From a virus: a DNA stretch of 64,000 nt. Where the stretch lies: IMG/VR virus record IMGVR_UViG_3300034061_005520, positions 88,677-152,676 of that record; one strand, 5' to 3'. Numbering within the stretch: position 1 is the first letter of the stretch; each line of letters starts with the position of its first letter. The position numbers were made by a program, and so were the translations under genes. The notes under the pieces are model-generated. The model did not search any database, was not told where the DNA came from, and was given only the letters and a program-made list of their open reading frames with translations. This document shows, piece after piece, positions 52,854 to 61,674 of this stretch.

Positions 52854-53272
52854 GTCAAAAATTTATTATCGACAATATAGAAAAGTTTACAGATAGTGCT
52901 AGGTTAGTTGTTTTTAATAGTTTCGGTAAGGACATGATAGAAAATGCAGATGATTTTACTGAACTTCTAACAGGCGCTTCTGAGGAAGATATAAAAGAAC
53001 TGAATTCTGTTTTAACACAAAAAGAATCTTTGGTTATTGTTGAGCAAAATGCTAAAAAGCAGGTAAACAAGAATACCAAAGAGGTAAGATATATTATTGA
53101 TGAGAAAATATTTGCTGATATTCTTGAGGCTTTAAACTCTAGACTTGTCAGCAACCTGTTGGCAAACTTAAGTAAGCAAGGTCTGATAGAGTCTGCGTAT
53201 GATGACGAACTTAATGACTTCGTATTTTGGACAAAAGATGAAAACAAAAAAGAGAAGCCTGAAACCGATTAG
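52850..53272 (+). CDS. Phage protein, 140 aa, paralogue of 37006
   Basis: ATGA overlap. Acidic, helical; LSKQGLIESAYDDELNDFVFW ending equals the pattern in the 37006 protein. Possibly a winged-helix regulator. Translationally coupled to the RuvA-like gene downstream. Confidence 0.7.
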   Translation: MSQKFIIDNIEKFTDSARLVVFNSFGKDMIENADDFTELLTGASEEDIKELNSVLTQKESLVIVEQNAKKQVNKNTKEVRYIIDEKIFADILEALNSRLVSNLLANLSKQGLIESAYDDELNDFVFWTKDENKKEKPETD

Positions 53273-53684
53273 TCTAGACGCTCATTTTAAATATGAGTGT
53301 CCAAACACAGAATGTACCATACAGCACTGGCTATCTCTTAAAGAGACTCAAACAAAAAACTTCAAAGTTGTTTGTGATTGCGGAACTGTTTTTCAACCAA
53401 AAAGAATATCTAAGATAAAGATCCTTTATAGTAAACCTAAAACCAAAAAAGAAATCCCTGTCGATACGGAGATCGTTAACAAAAAGCCAGAGTCAGAGGA
53501 TAGAGAAGTTGTTAAAATTCCGATTGACCTACTAGACAGGTCTGCTAAAATATTAAGTACGTATGGTTTTACCGATAAAGAGGCTAGAGAACTTCTGGTA
53601 GACGCATATGACAAAATAAAGACCGAAGATATTGGCAACTTAGTTAAATATACATTGGAAACATTTGGAGGAAAGCATGGCTAG
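53238..53684 (+). CDS. Zinc-ribbon plus RuvA domain III-like protein, 148 aa
   Basis: Start taken at 53238 (35-base overlap with the gene before). N-terminal zinc-ribbon-like YECPNTEC...VCDCGTVF (residues about 17-50). Residues about 107-140 (LLDRSAKILSTYGFTDKEARELLVDAYDK) match the three-helix RuvA domain III, which binds and activates RuvB. RuvA's junction-binding domains I and II are absent. Its end overlaps ruvB by 8 bases, so the pair is coupled. Predicted RuvB loader that uses a different DNA- or protein-binding element. Confidence 0.65.
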   Translation: MKTKKRSLKPISLDAHFKYECPNTECTIQHWLSLKETQTKNFKVVCDCGTVFQPKRISKIKILYSKPKTKKEIPVDTEIVNKKPESEDREVVKIPIDLLDRSAKILSTYGFTDKEARELLVDAYDKIKTEDIGNLVKYTLETFGGKHG

Positions 53685-54576
53685 TATTATTAGACCAACG
53701 AGATTTGATGATGTTGTTGGTCAGCAAGATGTTGTGGAGCGGCTCAGAGTCTCTGTGGTGGGTTGTAAAAACTCTGGTGGTGTGATGCCTCATGTTTTAA
53801 TAGACGGCCCTCCGGGGCTAGGCAAGACCACTATAGCGAGTGCCATAGCAAACGAGATGGAAGTCAACCTATATACTCTCAACGCGGCAAACGTAAGAAG
53901 CGTAAAGAATATACTTCCGTACTTAATGGGTATGGCACCAAGATCTGTTCTTTTTATAGACGAGATTCATAGATTACCAAAACTAGTAGAAGAATTTCTA
54001 TATCCAGTAATGGAAGACTTTGTTCTTAGTATAATGGTAGAAGATAAACCAGAACAAATAGATATTCCGGCATTTACTTTGGTTGGAGCCACAACAAGTG
54101 GTGGTAGTCTTAGTCAGCCCTTTTATGATCGTTTTCAGATTAAGGAACATCTTTCTTTTTATAGCCACGATGATCTTGCTAAACTAGCCGAATTGAACGC
54201 TAAAAAGCTAGGAATAGATTTAGACCAGGATACCGCACTAGAAATAGCGAAAAGAAGCAAGGGAACTCCTAGAATCCTTAATGGTAGACTTCAGTGGTAC
54301 AAAAATTGTGTCGCATACTATAAAGATAAGAATATGGGAGTAGACGATATATTTAATAGTCAGGGGGTAGATGGGAACGGGCTAGATCTTTATGATAGAA
54401 TGTATTTAGATATACTAGTCAAGCATAAAGGTAATCCCCTTGGACTTAAGAGTATTTCTTCTTTGACTGGTATTGCAATAGAGACTATAGAGAATAGTAT
54501 AGAGCCATTTCTAGTTAGGATGGGGTTTGTAGTCAGAACTCAAAAGGGAAGAGTCATAGGATCGTATGGAAGATAA
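53677..54576 (+). CDS. ruvB: RuvB-like Holliday junction helicase
   Basis: 299 residues from ATG 53677 (TTGGAGGAAAGC upstream). Walker A GPPGLGKTT (44-52), Walker B VLFIDEIHR (91-99), sensor segment FTLVGATTSGGSLSQPFYDRF, arginine-type PRILNGRL and a winged-helix C-terminus. About 35 residues shorter than E. coli RuvB. Drives branch migration of recombination intermediates; with the RuvA-III-like gene and endo VII at 38590 this suggests a virus-encoded junction-processing set. Confidence 0.88.
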   Translation: MASIIRPTRFDDVVGQQDVVERLRVSVVGCKNSGGVMPHVLIDGPPGLGKTTIASAIANEMEVNLYTLNAANVRSVKNILPYLMGMAPRSVLFIDEIHRLPKLVEEFLYPVMEDFVLSIMVEDKPEQIDIPAFTLVGATTSGGSLSQPFYDRFQIKEHLSFYSHDDLAKLAELNAKKLGIDLDQDTALEIAKRSKGTPRILNGRLQWYKNCVAYYKDKNMGVDDIFNSQGVDGNGLDLYDRMYLDILVKHKGNPLGLKSISSLTGIAIETIENSIEPFLVRMGFVVRTQKGRVIGSYGR

Positions 54577-55411
54577 ATCTACCAAAAAGCCATTTGTTGT
54601 TCATTGTGGTTTTAATAATGAGAGAGAAGTAAATCTTATTAAGAGATTTGCTAATGAATACGAGTGCGATTACTGGTGGGAAGGTATTAAGAATGAGGTC
54701 TTTAAATCAGCAGATAAGATCAAGTATGCAAATTTTGCTGTTATTTGGAATGGCTATCAGCATACAGCATTATCAGTATCTAAAATATGCGAACTCAGAG
54801 GTATACCAAAATGCTATTTAGAATGGGGTATGCTACCACAGTCAGACAATTTTTTTGTTGATCCTTTAGGATTCTGTGGAAGTTCTATTCTGTGTAAAGA
54901 TTTATCTTGGATAACCAAGCAAGATATCGACTCTATGTATTCTAAAAGAGAAGAACTGCAAACAAAATATCCTTTAAGAGATGAGGGATATGTGCTGGTT
55001 CCTATGCAAATAGAAAACGACACCCAAGTGCTACATAATTCTCATTATAATAATATGGAAGAATTTGTTGCTCATGTTGAATATATGTACCCAAACAATA
55101 AGATTGTAGTCAAGGCACACCCAAACTCTAAAAGAAAAAGAAGTTTTAACAGAGCGGAGTATTCCGACTGTACAGACTTCTTAGAACTAGCCTCTAAGGC
55201 GTCTGTTGTAGTATCAATATCCTCTACTTGCTTATATGAGGCGGGTATCTTAGGTGTTCCAGTGGTAGCGCTGGGTGATCATCCGGTAAGAATAAATAAA
55301 AAGGATAAATTGGAACAAGTCTTGGCCGGGGCTTTAGCTCTCAATATTGACAGATCAAACGGTAGTCTTAAGAATATTTTGGATAGATTTGATAGAAAGC
55401 CTATTCTTTAG
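54566..55411 (+). CDS. Capsule-type glycosyltransferase (KpsS/KpsC-like), 281 aa
   Basis: Starts 11 bases before ruvB ends. AVIWNGYQHTALSVSKIC, CYLEWGMLPQSDNFFVDPLG, VLVPMQIENDTQV, VVKAHPNSKRK and SISSTCLYEAGILGVPVVALGDHP are the successive landmarks of the capsule-synthesis GT fold (GT-B; E-x-G, H-P and S-S-T-x-x-x-E-A). Transfers a sugar to an unknown acceptor. Leads into the glycan module. Confidence 0.78.
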   Translation: MEDKSTKKPFVVHCGFNNEREVNLIKRFANEYECDYWWEGIKNEVFKSADKIKYANFAVIWNGYQHTALSVSKICELRGIPKCYLEWGMLPQSDNFFVDPLGFCGSSILCKDLSWITKQDIDSMYSKREELQTKYPLRDEGYVLVPMQIENDTQVLHNSHYNNMEEFVAHVEYMYPNNKIVVKAHPNSKRKRSFNRAEYSDCTDFLELASKASVVVSISSTCLYEAGILGVPVVALGDHPVRINKKDKLEQVLAGALALNIDRSNGSLKNILDRFDRKPIL

Positions 55412-55440
55412 TTAAAAGAATCTATGTTGTATAGAATAAT

Positions 55441-56994
55441 TTATTTTCCTATAGTATTCACCACTATATCAGTAAAAGTATTCTTAAGTTTTTTAGCTAG
55501 AGTTGGCAGTATTTCATTGTTGACTACAAGCAAATCTTTATACAGATGAAGGAAAGAGCAGGTATTATTTATTGCTTTTTCAATAGTTGTGGCAATAATT
55601 TTATCATGTTCGGGAACATTTCTAACAGGAGCATTGCTTTGCCAGCCGATAAGTCTTCCTGTGTCATGGATATTGTATTTTTCAAATGATCTTCCAGGAC
55701 AAAACCATGTTCTTCCGCCTAAAGAAGTACACTCCATTTGGTGTCCTATCTCAAAGTCTTCAAAGAATCCAAGACGTTTTTTTTGTGTCATGTCTAAATA
55801 ATGTTTAAATATATGATAAACATCGCAAGTATGATTATATGTTTGAAGGAACATATTTGATGAGTATCCGCTACCATGTGAATCAACTATAGTAGAATTT
55901 TTTGTGGTAGATATAATGTAGTTTATATATTCTTGACTGAATGGTTTAAGATAAGATCTGCGACAAACCTCTAGCATTGGAGAGTTCTTTTCTAACAGAA
56001 TGTTATATATTTGACGAAGGTATAAACAATCTCTTTGTGAAAAAACTAAATTTTTATCTGTCGGTAGGGCTAATGCTGTTAAAACTAAAATAGGCAAATT
56101 AAATTGTGATTGATCTATCCAAATCAATCTCTGGGTTGGGGATTCATAGTTTAATGGGTCTTCAGTCCAAATTCCTTTATAAAGAGGAGTGTAGGTGTGT
56201 GCGTCGTGACAAACAAGACTGGTGCCGTCGAAATATAGTTTCACAAAAGTATTCTTATATTTTTTGTTTCTTAAAAGAAAATGGTCTTCAAAATTTTTAT
56301 TTAAAGTATATAGATATACTTGGCCATGGATTTCTTCAATCCAGTCATGACCAGCTATATTTTGAAAAGAACCAGCACTATGAATAAACGAAGACTTTGG
56401 TGCAAAATATGGATTCGATAGTCTAGCCCTACGCATAAGAGCTGCTAAAAAATATTGATTATTGTCGCTCAAGTACCGCTCTTCTTGTGTAAATTCATTG
56501 CCACCAAAAAAAATACTATTGAAACCAAAACTTCTAGACATTTTGATATCAGAATGTAAATTATCCCCATAATGATTTTCAATATTAATTTTAGAGTTTT
56601 TTAGAGAAGACCATACTCTTCCAGAATGTTTACCACCATATGTAGATATAATTCTTATATCCTTATTGAAACCGTGATGGTCTAGCAGGTCTCGAATCTG
56701 CGAAGACGATAAATACATGTCTGAGATAATAATATCTCCATCTTTTACGCGATTCCAGTTTTCTAAAATAGGAAAAGAATACTCTTTTTCTGTTTGTATC
56801 TCTAGTGTGGAGTCATATTGTGGTAAGTGTGCATATATATCTTCGTATGTCTTGTGCTTAGAGAGTCTTTCAGCGTCTATTCTTTTTTGCGTAAAGGATA
56901 AATCTCCAATTTTTTTACCCACTATATCAAAAATAGATTTAGGACTATGAAAAGATCTAGCTATCAAAGTGTCGAAACAATCCCATGAATTCAT
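55441..56994 (-). CDS. HAD-superfamily protein with C-terminal extension, 517 aa
   Basis: N-terminal HAD motifs: motif I WDCFDTLIAR (4-13), motif II IISDMYLSS (about 89-97), motif IV HYGDNLHSDIKMS (about 140-152), as in the FDxFDTLI type linked to sugar-transferase clusters. The C-terminal 300 residues (IDQSQFNLPILVLTALALP; VDSHGSGYSSNMFLQTY) are separate, of unknown fold. Adjacent to a cupin gene, both reverse. May act in sugar or lipid-linked glycan metabolism. Confidence 0.7.
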   Translation of the reverse strand: MNSWDCFDTLIARSFHSPKSIFDIVGKKIGDLSFTQKRIDAERLSKHKTYEDIYAHLPQYDSTLEIQTEKEYSFPILENWNRVKDGDIIISDMYLSSSQIRDLLDHHGFNKDIRIISTYGGKHSGRVWSSLKNSKINIENHYGDNLHSDIKMSRSFGFNSIFFGGNEFTQEERYLSDNNQYFLAALMRRARLSNPYFAPKSSFIHSAGSFQNIAGHDWIEEIHGQVYLYTLNKNFEDHFLLRNKKYKNTFVKLYFDGTSLVCHDAHTYTPLYKGIWTEDPLNYESPTQRLIWIDQSQFNLPILVLTALALPTDKNLVFSQRDCLYLRQIYNILLEKNSPMLEVCRRSYLKPFSQEYINYIISTTKNSTIVDSHGSGYSSNMFLQTYNHTCDVYHIFKHYLDMTQKKRLGFFEDFEIGHQMECTSLGGRTWFCPGRSFEKYNIHDTGRLIGWQSNAPVRNVPEHDKIIATTIEKAINNTCSFLHLYKDLLVVNNEILPTLAKKLKNTFTDIVVNTIGK

Positions 56995-56996
56995 AA

Positions 56997-57359
56997 TTAA
57001 TTCTTTCTATTAGGACTTATTAAATGACCACAAGAATCTCTAATAATGTCATTATCTTCTAGTTCTAAATAATATATCTCATAAGCTATCGTGTCTTCTA
57101 GTGCTACAAACTGATGAAATAGTCCGGGTTTGATTTCTGTCGATTGACCTGGAGATAGTATGGTTTCATCAACTAAGTCATAGTCTTTCTGCCAGACTAG
57201 AATCTTAAGATTTCCATTCTCAACAAAAAACCTATTATATTTGTGTAAATGATAGTGTTTTGAGCAGGTTCCTCCCTTTTTTATGTCTATTCTGTGTATA
57301 GATACATTATTATGTTTAAAAATACACTGAGTAGTTCCCCATACCTTGCCGGAAATCAT
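56997..57359 (-). CDS. Cupin (mannose-6-phosphate isomerase type) protein, 120 aa
   Basis: KGGTCSKHYHLHKYNRFFVENGNLKI (28-53) and LSPGQSTEIKPGLFHQF form the two cupin motifs (HxH, E, H). Similar to the short WxG-type sugar-nucleotide-linked cupins. Start follows AGAAGGAGAATCC. Three bases from the HAD gene. Confidence 0.8.
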   Translation of the reverse strand: MISGKVWGTTQCIFKHNNVSIHRIDIKKGGTCSKHYHLHKYNRFFVENGNLKILVWQKDYDLVDETILSPGQSTEIKPGLFHQFVALEDTIAYEIYYLELEDNDIIRDSCGHLISPNRKN

Positions 57360-57431
57360 GGATTCTCCTTCTTAAGCGTTCTTTTTGTGAGCGTATTACA
57401 ATTATATTATACACGATAAAAGTATAGCGAA

Positions 57432-57743
57432 ATGTTTAATTTTTTAAAACCAAAAGAAATCAGATATGCAAGTAGATCTCCTAGATGGAAAGATCTAAGA
57501 AGAGAACACTTAGCAAAATACCCTAAATGTTCCGCTTGTGGAAAAACAAAAGGGTTAGAGGTTCATCATATAAAACCAGTACATAAATACCCCGAACTAG
57601 AATTAGACCCATTAAATTTGATAACATTATGCGATAATCAGTGTCATTTAACATTTGGGCATTTTATGGATTATAAGAGCTGGAATAAAGATGTCGAACA
57701 TGACTGTGCGGTGTACTATAGTAAGGTGAAAAATAAGCCATGA
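57432..57743 (+). CDS. HNH endonuclease-like protein, 103 aa
   Basis: KYPKCSACGKTKGLEVHHIKPVHKYPELELDPLNLITLCDNQCHLTFGH: CxxC, HHIKP, NLITLC and CH residues of the HNH fold with a zinc site. Free-standing; may be a homing or packaging nuclease. Confidence 0.8.
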   Translation: MFNFLKPKEIRYASRSPRWKDLRREHLAKYPKCSACGKTKGLEVHHIKPVHKYPELELDPLNLITLCDNQCHLTFGHFMDYKSWNKDVEHDCAVYYSKVKNKP

Positions 57744-57758
57744 TCACGGGGGTGGTAT

Positions 57759-58508
57759 ATGAAACTCCTTTTAGCTTTAGCCATATTTATGGTAGCTTCT
57801 ATCTCATTTGGTGGCACAATAGATCCAAATACGCCAGACGAAAAGTATGTGGAATATGGGTCAAAATTCAAGTTTGTTTTAAAGGTTTGCGGAAAATATA
57901 AGGATGGAAAGCCGTTTTGTGCCTCTGCTGTGGCAATAAAACCAAGATGGGTAATGACAGCGGCCCATGTTGTACAGAACTGCGAGACTTGCTATGTTAC
58001 TTCTGGGGACAAAAAAATATGTGTCGAGACAGTAACATATCATGAGAACTATCACGAAAATAATTTTGGTGAATATGATATTGCTTTAGGCAATACAGAA
58101 GAAGATCTTGGATTGGATTTTTATCCAGAATTTTATAGTGATGATGATGAGGTAGGAGAGGTGTGTTCCATATCAGGATTTGGTTTACATGGAACTTTTA
58201 ATACAGGCGTAAAATACAGTGACGATAAAAGACGGGCTGGTTCTAACATAATAGAATCTATAGATAGAAAACTATTAGTCTGCACTCCTTCTCGTCATAA
58301 TAGAACAGAACTAGAGTTTATTATAGGTAGTGGGGATAGTGGCGGTGGATTATTTATTGGAAATAAATTAGCTGGTATTAATTCTTGTGTTATGGCTATG
58401 GATGGAAAGCCAGACTCAACATATGGGGACGAGAGTGGACATACTAGAGTCAGCTTGTATATTGATTGGATAAACAAAACAATAAATGGAGAAAATGATG
58501 AAAAATAG
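57759..58508 (+). CDS. Secreted trypsin-like serine protease, 249 aa
   Basis: Signal peptide MKLLLALAIFMVASISFGG. Triad: H70 (TAAHVV), D107 (YDIAL), S194 (GSGDSGGGLF). Several Cys pairs (CETC, C-x) suggest disulfides. Start follows GGGGGTGGTAT. A chymotrypsin-fold protease in a phage is uncommon. Coupled to the subtilisin gene that overlaps its end. Confidence 0.88.
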   Translation: MKLLLALAIFMVASISFGGTIDPNTPDEKYVEYGSKFKFVLKVCGKYKDGKPFCASAVAIKPRWVMTAAHVVQNCETCYVTSGDKKICVETVTYHENYHENNFGEYDIALGNTEEDLGLDFYPEFYSDDDEVGEVCSISGFGLHGTFNTGVKYSDDKRRAGSNIIESIDRKLLVCTPSRHNRTELEFIIGSGDSGGGLFIGNKLAGINSCVMAMDGKPDSTYGDESGHTRVSLYIDWINKTINGENDEK

Positions 58509-59433
58509 ACGTAATAAAAAAGATTGTGGTCTTCTTCCATATGATAGAGAGAACGTTTATGGCTTATCAACCTCTAGTGGTCAGTATTGTGGTTGGGAAA
58601 TTACAAAATTTAATATAAAAGATCAATGGCAATATTCTAAAGGTGAAGGCGTTGTTGTTGCAGTAATAGATACTGGTTGCGATTTATATCACGACGATCT
58701 TAAAGACAACTTAATTCAAGGTAAGAATTTTTTAGAAGATAAAGATCCCATTGATGGTAATGGTCACGGTTCTCATGTTAGCGGTACAATCGCCGCCACA
58801 GACAATGGTTTAGGTATGGTGGGTGTTGCCCCTAAAACTAAAATAATGCCTCTCAAGGCATTGAATGATGATGGTCTGGGTGATACTAGGGCCATAGCCG
58901 AGGCGGTATCTTGGGCAGCAGATAATGGTGCGGATCTAATCACGATGTCTCTTGGTTCTCCTTCGTCAAGTCAGGCGATTAAGCAAGCAATAGATTATGC
59001 GTGTTCTAAAAATGTTGTAGTCTTTTCTGCTGCTGGTAACGCTGGCGAAAGATCCTCTATAATGTATCCTGGTAAATATTCTAATGTTGTTAGTATTGGT
59101 GCGATAGACAAGAATCTGGAAAGAACCAGCTTTACATGTAGCGGAGAAGAGCTAGACTTTTTAGCTCCTGGACATGAGATAGTTAGCTCTGTTCCGGGTA
59201 ATAAATATGCTATGATGAGTGGCACAAGCATGAGTAATCCATTTGCTGTGGGATGTGCTAGTCTGCTGCTTTCATATAGTCGCAAAATAAAGTACTCTGC
59301 TATGGACGGGATGCTAAAAACAGCAGATGACTATATAAATGTATTTAAGAAAAAGTCTAGGTCTTTAGACAATCCAAAGTATTCTGGTAAAAAAGAATAT
59401 GAGGGCTATGGAATATTATATCCTGTACTATAA
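58498..59433 (+). CDS. Subtilisin-like protease, 312-codon gene
   Basis: Peptidase S8 triad D58 (VAVIDTG), H90 (GHGSHVSG), S244 (GTSMSNP), with oxyanion N181 (AAGNAG). Start uncertain: ATGs at 58486, 58495 and 58498; the last has GGAG at best spacing. No signal peptide, so either intracellular or in the virion (prohead protease or injected). Followed by a Lys-rich end. Confidence 0.85.
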   Translation: MKNRRNKKDCGLLPYDRENVYGLSTSSGQYCGWEITKFNIKDQWQYSKGEGVVVAVIDTGCDLYHDDLKDNLIQGKNFLEDKDPIDGNGHGSHVSGTIAATDNGLGMVGVAPKTKIMPLKALNDDGLGDTRAIAEAVSWAADNGADLITMSLGSPSSSQAIKQAIDYACSKNVVVFSAAGNAGERSSIMYPGKYSNVVSIGAIDKNLERTSFTCSGEELDFLAPGHEIVSSVPGNKYAMMSGTSMSNPFAVGCASLLLSYSRKIKYSAMDGMLKTADDYINVFKKKSRSLDNPKYSGKKEYEGYGILYPVL

Positions 59434-59437
59434 AAAA

Positions 59438-59935
59438 TTAATAATTAATAAAATAACCGTATCTATTATTTCCAAATAATTTATTTAAGCTATAAAATTT
59501 AATCATTTTATCTTCTGTCAGATCGGGCTGTAGGTGTGTTTCGTGGATATTGCCATAACACTCTCCTTGAGGATACATATATGGAACAGCTATAAGACAT
59601 TTTTTATTTAAGCCATTAATTTTGTCAAGAATTTTTATAGAATCATATTGAGAAAGATGTTCAAATACATCACCCATAATTATATAATCATGTTTATAAA
59701 TATTAAATATTTTTATATCGGCTAAAAAAACATTAGAATAGATATTTTTTAAGTTATAGTGGTTTATATATGGTTCAAAAATTTCAATAGCGTCTATTTT
59801 ATTAAAATAGTCTCTTAGTAGAAGACCATACGTTCCTAGTCCGGCGCCAACATCTAAGATATTTGAATCTGGGTCGAGAGTTGAACAGAGATGTCTCTTG
59901 ATCTCTTCTTTGAAATCACTATATGATCCAGGCAT
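59438..59935 (-). CDS. SAM-dependent methyltransferase (class I), 165 aa
   Basis: Motif I ILDVGAGLGTYGLLL (26-40), acidic EIFEP (51-55), motif IV-like YIIMGDVFEHLSQYD (about 84-98). Likely methylates a sugar or another small molecule in the glycan module. Start lies eight bases after the glycosyltransferase stop. Confidence 0.8.
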   Translation of the reverse strand: MPGSYSDFKEEIKRHLCSTLDPDSNILDVGAGLGTYGLLLRDYFNKIDAIEIFEPYINHYNLKNIYSNVFLADIKIFNIYKHDYIIMGDVFEHLSQYDSIKILDKINGLNKKCLIAVPYMYPQGECYGNIHETHLQPDLTEDKMIKFYSLNKLFGNNRYGYFINY

Positions 59936-59942
59936 TATGTCT

Positions 59943-61499
59943 TTAGTACCTTTGTTTTGACAGATTAAATAATTTTTCTAAATTAGGATAGGTGTCAATG
60001 ATATCTTTTGTTGTGGGATTTTCTTTTATTTTTCCATTCAGTTCGGCACCTATTTGACTCCAGTGAAATATTATCATTTGTAGTTTTGACGCTTCCATAT
60101 TAGAAAAATCCCATTTGTCTATTAAGTTATTATTATATCCATAGGTTGCTATATCTTTTAGACCAAATAAATTCCATCCTATTCTGTCTTTCCATTTTTG
60201 GGCAGACTTTATGATGCCATTGATTCCTAGTCCAGACCACCCTATTTGTTGGTCTGTTTTTAAAAATTCATGTATATTATTATATGCTTCCCTAATTATT
60301 AAGCCGTGGGGTTTAGAACTTAAAATAGGGGTCGTGATATTACCAACAATATTATATTCCCAAGGAAAAACAGTCTCATTATGTGTCAAAAAGTTAAAAT
60401 AATATTTGTCTAAGTCTCCAACAACATATGTGTCAGCATCAAACCACCAGCCACCAAAATAATTTAATAAGTATATTCTGATATAGTCGGCCTTTTGCTG
60501 TGGTCCACAAGATAGGATCTTATCGGGTATTTTAATTTTTAAAACATTATTGATATAATCATCATCTGTAATTTCTACTTTGGCAAATGTGTTTTCTTGT
60601 ATGCTTCTGTTACATTCTTTTATAAACTGTGGGATATTTTTACTATCCCAATATAGCCAAGCTTTGTATTTATCGACATGATCATACATATAAATATTAT
60701 TAGATAATAGTTTTAGCAGAAACTCGGCTTTTCTGTCACTATCAAAGTTTAACACTTTATTAGATGAAAAATCATAGCTACACTTATGTAAAAAATCAAA
60801 AAAAAGAGAACTTACGCCCTTTGGCGTTAAAGCTTTATTAATACCTGTATCAGAATTATTCCTATGCGGGCCAGCAGACTGTAGGTGAGCATAGGATTTT
60901 CCATATCCCCATCTATACACGGCGGTTATTTTGTCGTTTAGTATAAAATGATTATTTGAGTTGGCTGTACCTGTCCATAGCAGATGCGGGTGCGTGTAGT
61001 GCTCTGATTTGGTGTCATTGATCCCGGAGTTAAAAAAGACAATGTCTTTTCTGGCTATCATTCCAGCTTCAAGATTGTTTTGCATGAAGCTATACTCTAT
61101 TCCCGTAGCATTATTTATGTCTTGCCAATATCCAGCAGCAGGTCTTATAGCTAATTTTTCTTTAGAGGATATTAATTTATTCATGTTGTCAGATAAATGC
61201 CATGGGAAATACATATCGTCATCGTCCCATATCGCAATGTATTCTGAGTCATGAGAAACATACTGTAGAGCGTCGCTATATATTTTCTGCATAGACTTTC
61301 CACTATAGTCCCCAGCATTAATAACTTTAATATTATGCTTTATTAGCTTTGGATGAATTGCCATTGGCTCTGGATGATTATTAAATACAATCATTTCCTT
61401 ATTGGAATAGTCCTGTAAAAGAAAAAACGCCAAAGATTCCCTTAAGGTGTCAAATCTACCTCTTGTTGGGCAAAGACACGATACTTTGGGGTGGATCAT
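59943..61499 (-). CDS. Two-domain glycosyltransferase (GT2 + GT32-like), 518 aa
   Basis: N-terminal GT-A of GT2 type: SCLCPTRGR (7-15) and IAIWDDDDMYFPWH (88-101). C-terminal domain with KADYIRIYLLNYFGGWWFDADTYVVGD (336-362), the GGxYxDxD-like motif of sugar-binding DXD (Gly_transf_sug/GT32) enzymes. Two catalytic domains in one chain imply sequential addition of two sugars. Start follows AGGAAATATCA on the complement; promoter at 61557. Confidence 0.82.
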   Translation of the reverse strand: MIHPKVSCLCPTRGRFDTLRESLAFFLLQDYSNKEMIVFNNHPEPMAIHPKLIKHNIKVINAGDYSGKSMQKIYSDALQYVSHDSEYIAIWDDDDMYFPWHLSDNMNKLISSKEKLAIRPAAGYWQDINNATGIEYSFMQNNLEAGMIARKDIVFFNSGINDTKSEHYTHPHLLWTGTANSNNHFILNDKITAVYRWGYGKSYAHLQSAGPHRNNSDTGINKALTPKGVSSLFFDFLHKCSYDFSSNKVLNFDSDRKAEFLLKLLSNNIYMYDHVDKYKAWLYWDSKNIPQFIKECNRSIQENTFAKVEITDDDYINNVLKIKIPDKILSCGPQQKADYIRIYLLNYFGGWWFDADTYVVGDLDKYYFNFLTHNETVFPWEYNIVGNITTPILSSKPHGLIIREAYNNIHEFLKTDQQIGWSGLGINGIIKSAQKWKDRIGWNLFGLKDIATYGYNNNLIDKWDFSNMEASKLQMIIFHWSQIGAELNGKIKENPTTKDIIDTYPNLEKLFNLSKQRY

Positions 61500-61556
61500 T
61501 GATATTTCCTAATGGATATTGTCTAGAGAGTAGTAGAATAACCCCGGACCTGCACA

Positions 61557-61584
61557 ATATTATCCCCGGTATTCGATTAGTCAA
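61557..61584 (-). promoter_or_regulatory. Reverse-strand promoter of glycosyltransferase
   Basis: Complement reads TTGACT, 16-base spacer, TAATAT followed by TGTGCAGGTCCGGGG. The leader block GCAGGTCCGGGG and the -10 recur at 20591. Confidence 0.75.
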
Positions 61585-61607
61585 GCGAAGAAATTTTTAT
61601 TTTAGCC

Positions 61608-61635
61608 TTGACAAAAACAAAACCGGCCATAGTAT
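61608..61635 (+). promoter_or_regulatory. Forward promoter of 61675 operon
   Basis: TTGACA, 16-base spacer, TAGTAT; divergent from the reverse promoter nearby. Confidence 0.65.
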
Positions 61636-61674
61636 AAGATACACAATAGCTTCGCACTCTCACCTATAAAAAAA

